Assembly: GCA_003695015.1 (NCBI GenBank)
Contig: RFJD01000205.1
Location: 1-5,150 of the forward strand
Reading direction: 5' to 3'
Origin: Verrucomicrobiota bacterium
Lineage (GTDB): Bacteria; Verrucomicrobiota; Verrucomicrobiia; Limisphaerales; J093
Length of the DNA: 5,150 nucleotides
Below, piece by piece: positions 1-5,150 of the stretch. The notes below the pieces were generated by a model. The model was not told the DNA's origin. It saw only the letters and a program-made list of their open reading frames with translations, and did no database searches. The position numbers and the translations under genes were made by a program. Position 1 is the first letter of the stretch. Every line of letters begins with the position of its first letter.

Positions 1-1
1 G

Positions 2-292
2 ATGACCTTCATCGACGAACGGCCCGAGACGATCAACGACGGCAGCTTCGGCCTGCAATGGCCGTTCGATCCGCGCCAGCCGCAGGCGTGGGTGTTGCGG
101 GACAAGCCCACCCCGCGCCACCGGAACGGCTCGGTGTTGGCCTTTGCCGACGGCCATGTGGACCGCCACCGCTGGCAGGACGACCGCACGCTCAACCCGC
201 CCCGGGACGACGCTCTCATGCCCAACAACCCCGACATCCTCTGGATGCAACAACATGCCACCTGGCGGCCGGGCATGGACGCCGTGCGGTAG
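2..292 (+). CDS. C-terminal part of a prepilin-like H-X9-DG (DUF1559-type) protein, 5' end outside window
   Basis: This frame is open from the window edge to a TAG at 290-292, so the gene is cut at its 5' end and the Met at base 2 is probably internal. The 96 visible residues contain DERPETINDG (residues 5-14) and then H40 followed, after exactly nine residues, by D50-G51 in the context SVLAFADGHV. This is the H-X9-DG motif found near the C-terminus of pseudopilin-like proteins that are abundant in Planctomycetes and Verrucomicrobia. The tail NNPDILWMQQ (75-84) also resembles the usual ending of these proteins. Family members normally begin with a type IV pilin-like cleavage/methylation segment and one membrane helix, which would lie upstream. 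They are thought to be exported or surface proteins related to type II secretion pseudopilins, but their individual roles are mostly unknown. The next gene starts 16 bases downstream, so the two may be co-transcribed. Confidence 0.85.
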   Translation: MTFIDERPETINDGSFGLQWPFDPRQPQAWVLRDKPTPRHRNGSVLAFADGHVDRHRWQDDRTLNPPRDDALMPNNPDILWMQQHATWRPGMDAVR

Positions 293-297
293 AGGGG

Positions 298-313
298 CTC
301 ATGCCGGCATGAG
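298..313. repeat. Perfect 16-bp palindrome over the glycosyltransferase start codon
   Basis: The bases CTCATGCCGGCATGAG read the same on both strands. As RNA they could fold into a 6-bp stem with a CCGG loop, and the ATG at 309-311 would lie in the right arm. The purine stretch AGAGGGG (291-297), a possible ribosome binding site for that ATG, sits immediately to the left. A role in hiding the start codon, or as a protein-binding site, is possible but unproven. The palindrome itself is certain; its function is not. Confidence 0.6.
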
Positions 314-1898
314 TCGCGACGCAGGCTTGGACCCACTTGCACGAAAGGCAGGCCATCACGGAGCCGCCGGGCGAGGGTCTTTGGGCGCCTCCTTGTTGGA
401 CTTCGCCTGCCCGGCTGCGGTCGCCGCGGCTCTGCTTTGTTTCACCCCATGGGACACCGCACTCGCCTTCAGGCCGGACGAAGGGTACGAGCTGATGAAG
501 GCCTTTCTCGTCAGCAGAGGACACAACCTCTACGGAGCCTTTTGGAACGATCAGCCGCCCTTGCACACCGAATTGCTGGCCGCGCTGTTTCGGTGGTTTG
601 GTCCCAGCGCGGGTCTCGGGCGTTTGCTCTCCATCGGCTTCACCATTCTGTTGGTCACAGCTCTGTATCAGGTCACCCGGTTGACCTCAAACTGGTTGGG
701 CGGACTGTTGGCCGTCATTCTCTTGGCGTCAGGCACCGGCACACCAATCCTCGCGGTTTCCGTGTTGCTGGAGCTTCCTGCTTTCGCCGTGGGCATGGCT
801 GCAGTGTGGTGTTGGATCAAGGGCCGCCGCAGCGGACACCGGATTTGGTTTGTTGTGGGAGGACTTCTGTTCGGAGCGGCCCTTCAGATCAAACTGACGA
901 GCGCCTTGCTGGCCCTTGCCTTGGTTGCGGATTGGCTGGCCTGGGTCTGGTGGGACCGACGGTGTGACCGACGCGATGCGTCACCCCTCCCCCCGAGGCG
1001 TGAAAAGGCGAATGACATCAGCCGAACTCCCTCGGCGGCCGGCGGGGCGTTTATCCTCGCTTCCGCGTTGGTGTTTACTCTCGTCTCATTGCGCTGGTAT
1101 CAGACGGGAACTTGGACGGCATTCTGGCACTCCCATTTCTCGAACGGCACTTACTCGGTGGCCGCAAAGGATTTGCGCTTCGACCCGAATTCATTCAAGG
1201 ACGACCTCGCCTTGGTGACGGTCGGACTCGCGGGAGGTGTTCTCTTGCTCTCTTGCAAGGGCCCGCCCGGCGTCATGCCGGCAGCTTTGCTTGTGGGGTT
1301 GCTGCTTGTGCATGCAGTCCATCGACCGTTCTGGGACTACTACCGGCTACACTTCTGGATCGCCCTGGCATGGCTGGGTGGTGCGGGACTTGCCGAAGAA
1401 TGGCGAGCCTTGGGATGGAGGCCTGACTTGGGAAGAAGTCGATCGAAAAGGGCGGGGTTGCTTTGGGCGGTGTGCGCCGTCGGCACGGCATCTCTTGTGG
1501 TGTTCGTTCCGCCGAAACTCGGAACTGAGTGGAGCCGCTTGGGCAAGGCGAGTTCCGCAAGTGACGACACCGGGCTGCAATGGCTTCACCAAGCGGGCGG
1601 GCGCACACGTTGGATGTTCACCAGCGACCTGATCCGAGCTTTCTGGGCAGGGATTCCGGTCCCGCCCGAGCTGGCAATCATCCCGGCAAAGCGCCGCTGG
1701 TCGGGCCAGATCACGCCTGAGGAAGTTCACACGGCGCTCAACAAGTACCAGCCGGAGTTGATCATCATTCCAGACAGTTGGCTGGAGACTTTTCGATTAG
1801 AGGACCTCCTGCAGAACGAATATCGATCTGTCTCCGTGCCCGGGTTCGGGCGGGTCTATCAACGAGTCATGCCCAGTGCCCGATCGCCTCGCGAGTAA
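309..1898 (+). CDS. GT39/ArnT-like membrane glycosyltransferase (PMT family)
   Basis: Predicted 529-residue polytopic membrane protein of the GT-C fold. Family members transfer a sugar from a polyprenyl-phosphate donor to a lipid or protein on the outer face of the cytoplasmic membrane. After a first hydrophobic segment (about 31-47) comes the loop with D57-E58 in RPDEGYELM, then WNDQPPLH (79-86). This acidic pair plus the DQPPLH-like motif is characteristic of PMT/ArnT-type enzymes, and the acidic residues are the expected catalytic site. Further hydrophobic stretches lie near 108-122, 129-170, 178-213, 245-263, 300-337, 346-360 and 383-400, about ten helices in all. HRPFWDYYRLHF (338-349) fits a later family motif, and the last 125 residues look soluble. 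I chose ATG 309 because the frame upstream overlaps the preceding gene and reads as nonsense, and because AGAGGGG lies 11 bases before it. Phe codons are TTT in 8 of 24 cases, unlike the almost pure TTC of the downstream genes. The sugar and acceptor cannot be told from sequence. Confidence 0.82.
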   Translation: MSRDAGLDPLARKAGHHGAAGRGSLGASLLDFACPAAVAAALLCFTPWDTALAFRPDEGYELMKAFLVSRGHNLYGAFWNDQPPLHTELLAALFRWFGPSAGLGRLLSIGFTILLVTALYQVTRLTSNWLGGLLAVILLASGTGTPILAVSVLLELPAFAVGMAAVWCWIKGRRSGHRIWFVVGGLLFGAALQIKLTSALLALALVADWLAWVWWDRRCDRRDASPLPPRREKANDISRTPSAAGGAFILASALVFTLVSLRWYQTGTWTAFWHSHFSNGTYSVAAKDLRFDPNSFKDDLALVTVGLAGGVLLLSCKGPPGVMPAALLVGLLLVHAVHRPFWDYYRLHFWIALAWLGGAGLAEEWRALGWRPDLGRSRSKRAGLLWAVCAVGTASLVVFVPPKLGTEWSRLGKASSASDDTGLQWLHQAGGRTRWMFTSDLIRAFWAGIPVPPELAIIPAKRRWSGQITPEEVHTALNKYQPELIIIPDSWLETFRLEDLLQNEYRSVSVPGFGRVYQRVMPSARSPRE

Positions 1899-2110
1899 GG
1901 GCCGGTTTCGGTCATGTCGGAACCCACGCCGAGGCTCGTGGCCAGCGGCGTGCAAAAGGGTGCCGCCAACTCATTTCGGCCGGGGGAAAGGCCCCAAGAA
2001 GCTCTTGACCACCCCGTCGGCCCGAGCAGACCGGGTCCGGAGAAAGCAATCTGGCTTCCCCAGACCGCAGGCTCAGAAGTGCCAGTCTCCCCGATTCCGC
2101 CGTTGCGCGC

Positions 2111-2139
2111 CGGGGCGGATTGGCGGACTATCCGCCCCG
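2111..2139 (+). promoter_or_regulatory. Strong stem-loop in the apgM leader (first of two)
   Basis: CGGGGCGGAT (2111-2120) is perfectly complementary to ATCCGCCCCG (2130-2139), giving a 10-bp stem with a nine-base loop. It lies about 60 bases before the apgM ATG. No T-tract follows, so it is not a standard Rho-independent terminator. It could be an RNA leader structure, a protein-binding inverted repeat or an mRNA-stabilising hairpin. The repeat is seen directly; its role is inference. Confidence 0.55.
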
Positions 2140-2168
2140 CCGGCGGGCAAACGCCATGGTCCGCCGGC
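2139..2168 (+). promoter_or_regulatory. Second stem-loop in the apgM leader, abutting the first
   Basis: GCCGGCGG (2139-2146) pairs with CCGCCGGC (2161-2168) around a 14-base interval that contains an unused in-frame ATG at 2156. A further G-T and C-G pair could lengthen the stem by two. It shares base 2139 with the first stem. GGCGGA (2114-2119 and 2122-2127) and its complement TCCGCC (2131-2136 and 2160-2165) each occur twice, so alternative pairings between the two hairpins are possible. Confidence 0.5.
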
Positions 2169-2200
2169 AACCAGACCACGACAACGAATCGGATTGGACC

Positions 2201-3433
2201 ATGACCACGACGCTCGACGAACTTTACGGCAAACTGACCACCCGCACCGGCGCCAAGCTGGCGCTGATCGTGCTCGACGGCTTGGGCGACATCGCCACCG
2301 CCGCCCAAGGCAACATGACCCCGCTGGAAGCGGCCCACACCCCCAACCTGGACGCCCTGGTGCGCTCGGGTTGCGCCCAAGGCCGCATGATCCCGGTCGC
2401 CCCCGGCATCACGCCAGGCAGCGGACCGGGACACCTCGCCCTGTTCGGCTATGACCCGATCACCTACCAGGTGGGCCGCGGCGTCATCGAGGCGCTCGGC
2501 TTGGGCGTGGAACTCCAGGCCGGCGATGTCTGCGCCCGCGCCAACTTCTGCACCCTCGACGCCGAAGGCCGCGTCAGCGACCGCCGCGCCGGCCGCATCC
2601 CCACCGAGGAATGCGAACGCCTCTGCGGCATCCTCAAGCGCAAGATCAAGAAGATCGGCACGACCGAGATCCTCATCACCCCCGGCAAGGAACACCGGTT
2701 CGTGGTGATTTTCCGCGGCGCCGGTTTGGAAGGCCCGCTGACCGACACCGATCCCGGCCGCGAGGGCCACCCCATCGCCGAAGCCAAACCCACCAAGCCC
2801 TCCAGCGCCAAGCAGAAGAAGGTGGCCAAGCTCATCAAGGACTTCTACAAGCTGGCCCTCCCCCTCCTGCAAAACGAAAAGAAGGCCAACGGTTTCCTCC
2901 TGCGCGGCATCGCCCATCAGCCGGACATTCCCGACTTCGAGTCGCGTTACCAGCTCAAGCCGGCCTGCCTAGCGGTCTATCCCATGTACAAGGGCCTGGC
3001 CCAGTTGGTCGGCATGACCAAGATCGAGGGCCCGCAAACCATCCGCGAGCAGTTCGAGCGGTACCTGGCCGAGTACGACAACTACGACTTCTTCTTCATC
3101 CACTACAAATACACCGACAAGGCGGGTGAGGACGGCGATTTCGAGGCGAAGAAGCGGTACATCGAGGAATTCGACGCCGCCCTGCCGATCCTGCTGCAGA
3201 AGAAGCCGGACGTCTTGGCGATCACCGGCGACCACTCGACCCCCTGCGCCGTCAAGGGCCATTCCTGGCATCCGCAGCCGGTCCTGCTCCACTCGCCCTA
3301 CTCCGGCACCGACAAGCTGGACCGTTTCACCGAGACCGGCGCCAACCAGGGGTCGCTCGGCATCTTCGAGGCCAAGTACCTCATCCGCCTCATGCAGGCC
3401 AACGCCAAGATGTTCGACAAGTTCGGCGCCTGA
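2201..3433 (+). CDS. apgM: 2,3-bisphosphoglycerate-independent phosphoglycerate mutase, archaeal type
   Basis: A 410-residue cytoplasmic enzyme of the alkaline phosphatase superfamily that interconverts 3-phosphoglycerate and 2-phosphoglycerate in glycolysis and gluconeogenesis through a phosphoserine intermediate and two metal ions. Visible landmarks are LIVLDGLGD (22-30; D26 is a metal ligand), TPGSGPGHLALFGYDP (71-86; S74 is the expected nucleophile), VGRGVIEALG (91-100), RANFCTLD (113-120) and DRRAGRI (128-134). Later come HYKYTDKAGEDGD (301-313), ITGDHSTP (341-348; D344 and H345 metal ligands) and KGHSWHPQP (352-360; H354). The length matches the family, about 400 residues. The start ATG 2201 gives a normal N-terminus; in-frame TTG 2120 and ATG 2156 lie inside the leader hairpins and would add an atypical Arg-rich tail. 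No clear Shine-Dalgarno precedes it. All 17 Phe codons are TTC. The related 'proposed homoserine kinase' group of the same COG is an alternative, but the SGPGHLALFGYDP and GRGVIEALG motifs favour ApgM. Confidence 0.93.
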   Translation: MTTTLDELYGKLTTRTGAKLALIVLDGLGDIATAAQGNMTPLEAAHTPNLDALVRSGCAQGRMIPVAPGITPGSGPGHLALFGYDPITYQVGRGVIEALGLGVELQAGDVCARANFCTLDAEGRVSDRRAGRIPTEECERLCGILKRKIKKIGTTEILITPGKEHRFVVIFRGAGLEGPLTDTDPGREGHPIAEAKPTKPSSAKQKKVAKLIKDFYKLALPLLQNEKKANGFLLRGIAHQPDIPDFESRYQLKPACLAVYPMYKGLAQLVGMTKIEGPQTIREQFERYLAEYDNYDFFFIHYKYTDKAGEDGDFEAKKRYIEEFDAALPILLQKKPDVLAITGDHSTPCAVKGHSWHPQPVLLHSPYSGTDKLDRFTETGANQGSLGIFEAKYLIRLMQANAKMFDKFGA

Positions 3434-3442
3434 GCCACCCAT

Positions 3443-3480
3443 GCGCGGCGCCGCGCCCGTCCGGCCGCCCGACCGGGCGG
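3443..3480 (+). repeat. Two GC-rich inverted repeats between apgM and the nucleotidyltransferase gene
   Basis: Ten bases after the apgM stop lies a perfect 14-bp palindrome, GCGCGGCGCCGCGC (3443-3456). It is followed by a 6-bp hairpin, CCGCCC (3465-3470) with GGGCGG (3475-3480) around GACC. Either could fold stably in RNA, and an alternative pairing of GCCCG (3455-3459) with CGGGC (3474-3478) competes with both. No T-run follows, so a classic intrinsic terminator is not supported. The pair may still cause pausing, mark the 3' end of the apgM message or stabilise it. The apgM and nucleotidyltransferase genes may therefore be read together or separately. Confidence 0.45.
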
Positions 3481-3517
3481 GTGCGGCCCGTGCCTGCAAA
3501 TCGTTCTGCCGCCGCCC

Positions 3518-4288
3518 ATGTCCCCGCAAACCCTCCGCAAAGCCGTTGTCCTCGCCGCCGGCAAGGGCACCCGGATGAAAGAACTCACCCGGGATTTGCC
3601 CAAGCCAATGCTCCCCGTCCAGGGCCGGCCCATCCTGGACCACATCCTCGAAGGGCTCGCCCAAACCGGCTTTCGCGAGGTCTGCATCGTCACCCGTTAC
3701 CGCGCCGAGGTGGTCGAAGCGCACGTCGGCGACGGCACCCGGCTCGGTTTGGCGGTCACCTGCCGCCGTCAGGGCGAGCTGCCCGGGACCGGCAAGGCGG
3801 TCGAACCCGCGCGTGATTTCGTCGGCTCCGACCCGTTCCTCCTCACCTACGGGGACATCCTGGTCCGCCCTCACACCTATCGTCGGGTGGTCGAACGGTT
3901 CCAAAGCGGCGCTTACGACGGCCTGGTGACCGTGACCCGCGGCGAGGACGTCCGCAAAGGCGGCCTGTTGTTCTTCGACGAAGCCTTCTGCCTCCGGCGG
4001 GTCGAGGAGAAGCCGGACGAAGCGCGGCTGGCCCGGCTGCAGGCGGAAGGCTGGCTCCGGCCCGGCGATCCCGCCTGGTACAACGCCGGCATTTACGTGT
4101 TCGGCCCGGCGGTGTTCGACCACATCGGCCGGCTGCAACCCTCACCCCGCGGCGAATACGAGTTGACCGACGCCATCACCGCATTGATCGCCGACGGCGC
4201 GCGCATCGCCGGTCTCGAAATCGAGGATCGCTGGGTGGACGTGCGGGACCCGGAAACCCTGCGACAGCTCGAGCAGGGGCTCCTGTAA
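3518..4288 (+). CDS. Sugar-1-phosphate nucleotidyltransferase (NDP-sugar pyrophosphorylase family)
   Basis: A 256-residue cytoplasmic enzyme with a single NTP_transferase domain (GT-A-like Rossmann fold). Members couple a sugar-1-phosphate to an NTP, giving NDP-sugar plus pyrophosphate. Visible motifs are the nucleotide-binding loop VLAAGKGTRM (11-20), DLPKPMLPV (26-34, with K29), LPGTGKAV (88-95), TYGDIL (110-115; D113 expected to bind the metal), RVEEKP (161-166), YNAGIYVF (188-195), GEYELTDAI (212-220) and RWVDVRDPETL (238-248). Nothing follows the catalytic domain, so the left-handed beta-helix acyltransferase domain seen in GlmU and many archaeal relatives is absent. Candidate products are UDP-, dTDP-, CDP- or GDP-sugars; the motifs do not decide. 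It starts 84 bases after apgM with no visible Shine-Dalgarno, at the only sensible ATG. Its product could supply surface glycan synthesis, perhaps including donors for the upstream membrane glycosyltransferase, but that link is inference. The 114 bases after its stop (4289-4402) hold only short imperfect inverted repeats and no recognisable gene. Confidence 0.88.
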   Translation: MSPQTLRKAVVLAAGKGTRMKELTRDLPKPMLPVQGRPILDHILEGLAQTGFREVCIVTRYRAEVVEAHVGDGTRLGLAVTCRRQGELPGTGKAVEPARDFVGSDPFLLTYGDILVRPHTYRRVVERFQSGAYDGLVTVTRGEDVRKGGLLFFDEAFCLRRVEEKPDEARLARLQAEGWLRPGDPAWYNAGIYVFGPAVFDHIGRLQPSPRGEYELTDAITALIADGARIAGLEIEDRWVDVRDPETLRQLEQGLL

Positions 4289-4402
4289 CCTCCGCGCCGC
4301 CGTTCCACGGAGTCCGACCAAGGCTTCCCACCACACTCCCGGCTGCGCGCCGGCGAGCTTCCTGCTGGCCACCGGTCGGCCGACAAGCCAGAATCCCCGG
4401 CC

Positions 4403-5150
4403 ATGAAGAAGACCGTTCCGTTTCTGCTGGCCGGGGCGCTTTGGGCGGCCGGAACCCTCGGCGCCACCGCCAAGCCCAACGTCATCTTCATCCTCGCCGA
4501 CGACCTCGGCTATGGCGACCTCGGCTGTTACGGCCAGAAGATCATCCAGACCCCGCGGCTGGACCGGATGGCCGCGGAGGGACTTCGGTTCACCCAGTTC
4601 TACGCCGGCAGCACCGTCTGCGCGCCTTCCCGATGCGTCCTGATGACCGGCCTGCACACGGGTCACTGCACCGTGCGCGGCAACGGCCAGGGACCGGAGC
4701 AAACGCTGGACGCCGACGAACCCACGGTGGCCGAACTCTTCAAGCAAGCCGGCTACGCCACCGCCCTCATCGGCAAGTGGGGTCTCGGCGACGCCCGCCC
4801 CGGCTTGGACCATGCCCTCCCCACCCGGAAGGGCTTCGACTACTTCTTCGGCTACCTCAACCAGGTCCACGCCCACAACTACTATCCGGACTTCCTCTGG
4901 CGAAACGAGGAACGCGTGCCGCTGCCGAACGTGGTCGAACTGGCTCCCCGCGCCTACGCCGGCTTCCACGGTGGCGCCGCCACCAAGAAGGTCGCCTACA
5001 CCCATGACCTGTTTGTGCAGGAAGCCTTCCAATGGGTTCGGGCCCACCGCGACCAGCCCTTCTTCCTCTACCTGGCCCTGACCATCCCCCACGCCAACAA
5101 CGAAGCCCGCAACATGCGCGGCAACGGCGCCGAGGTCCCCGACTTCGGCA
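4403..5150 (+). CDS. Secreted FGly-type sulfatase (arylsulfatase family), 3' end outside window
   Basis: An open frame from ATG 4403 runs without a stop to the window end, giving 249 residues, roughly the first half of a family S1 sulfatase. These enzymes hydrolyse sulfate esters, often on polysaccharides or glycosaminoglycans. The N-terminus MKKTVPFLLAGALWAAGTLG is a signal peptide, with likely cleavage after ATA at residue 23, so the enzyme acts outside the cytoplasm. PNVIFILADDLGYGDLGCYG (25-44) provides metal ligands D33 and D34. C73-A74-P75-S76-R77 is the C-x-P-S-R signature whose cysteine is converted to formylglycine by a maturase, which is not in this window. IGKWGLG (123-129) supplies K125, with Gly at the place of the His in the commoner GKWHLG. 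GFDYFFGYLNQVHAHNYYP (144-162) and TIPH (227-230) also fit. The exact substrate cannot be assigned. No strong Shine-Dalgarno is visible. The gene lies 114 bases after the nucleotidyltransferase, possibly as its own unit. Confidence 0.93.
   Translation, partial: MKKTVPFLLAGALWAAGTLGATAKPNVIFILADDLGYGDLGCYGQKIIQTPRLDRMAAEGLRFTQFYAGSTVCAPSRCVLMTGLHTGHCTVRGNGQGPEQTLDADEPTVAELFKQAGYATALIGKWGLGDARPGLDHALPTRKGFDYFFGYLNQVHAHNYYPDFLWRNEERVPLPNVVELAPRAYAGFHGGAATKKVAYTHDLFVQEAFQWVRAHRDQPFFLYLALTIPHANNEARNMRGNGAEVPDFG

Larger units (their letters stand above)
1899..2200. other. 302-base intergenic region without a convincing gene
   Basis: The region between the glycosyltransferase stop and the apgM start holds no frame with recognisable protein content. 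The open frames that cross it, including an in-frame TTG-initiated extension of apgM from 2120, read as low-quality Arg/Pro-rich sequence. A 7-bp inverted repeat with a 14-base loop (1925-1931 with 1946-1952) lies soon after the glycosyltransferase stop, but no T-run follows, so I do not call it a terminator. A TTGACC at 2005-2010 resembles a -35 box, but no good -10 hexamer sits at the right distance. The right end holds the two strong inverted repeats listed separately. The promoter for apgM probably lies here but cannot be placed. Confidence 0.6.

Noticed and set aside
144..308. N-terminal extension of the glycosyltransferase from an ATG at 144
   Set aside because: It overlaps the conserved H-X9-DG coding region in another frame and reads as Thr/Pro/Arg-rich nonsense. 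ATG 309 gives a sensible start.
2005..2034. Possible sigma-70 promoter with TTGACC at 2005-2010
   Set aside because: No acceptable -10 hexamer lies about 17 bases downstream; the region there is GC-rich.
2120..2200. TTG start at 2120 (or ATG 2156) for apgM
   Set aside because: It would add 27 or 15 residues of Arg/Asp-rich sequence not expected in the family and would start inside the leader hairpins.
1859..2917. 352-residue open frame on the - strand over the intergenic region and apgM
   Set aside because: It is antisense to the conserved ApgM catalytic region and low in complexity, so it is explained by the codon bias of apgM.
2969..4138. 389-residue open frame on the - strand across apgM and the nucleotidyltransferase gene
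   Set aside because: It is antisense to two well-supported genes, spans their junction, and has the Gly/Val/Ala/Asp/Glu-rich composition expected from the reverse of GC-biased codons. No motif is recognisable.
4289..4402. Terminator between the nucleotidyltransferase and sulfatase genes
   Set aside because: Only weak imperfect repeats (4290-4312; 10-bp palindrome at 4375-4384) and no T-tract are present, so a terminator call is unsupported.
4142..5092. 316-residue open frame on the - strand opposite the sulfatase
   Set aside because: The + strand carries an unmistakable sulfatase with signal peptide and CAPSR motif; the antisense frame shows only a Gly/Val-rich shadow.

Overview
The window is GC-rich bacterial chromosomal DNA with every recognisable gene on the + strand. 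The best guess at origin is a Verrucomicrobiota-like (PVC group) bacterium. This rests on a pseudopilin-like C-terminus with the H-X9-DG motif, a secreted FGly-type sulfatase, and a phosphoglycerate mutase of the archaeal (ApgM) family in its bacterial variant. The assignment is inferred from gene types only; there is no rRNA or marker phylogeny here.

Layout. Bases 2-292 are the 3' end of a prepilin-like (DUF1559 / H-X9-DG) protein gene. After only 16 bases comes a 529-residue multi-membrane GT39/ArnT-like glycosyltransferase (309-1898), whose start codon lies inside a perfect 16-bp palindrome. A 302-base gap without a convincing gene follows (1899-2200). It ends in two back-to-back strong inverted repeats just upstream of the ApgM gene (2201-3433). 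An 84-base gap holding two GC-rich inverted repeats separates ApgM from a 256-residue sugar-phosphate nucleotidyltransferase (3518-4288). After a further 114 bases a secreted sulfatase starts at 4403 and runs off the window end at 5150.

How the genes relate. The ApgM gene serves central glycolysis/gluconeogenesis. The nucleotidyltransferase would make an activated sugar (NDP-sugar), and the GT39-like protein would use a polyprenyl-linked sugar at the membrane, so both could feed surface glycan synthesis; that link is inference. The sulfatase would act outside the cytoplasm on sulfated substrates such as polysaccharides. Nothing shows that these genes form a dedicated system; this looks like an ordinary chromosomal stretch of co-directional genes. 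I found no tRNA, rRNA, CRISPR array, insertion sequence or phage gene. The items most worth checking are the structured leader before apgM, the palindrome over the glycosyltransferase start, and the different codon use of the glycosyltransferase gene.
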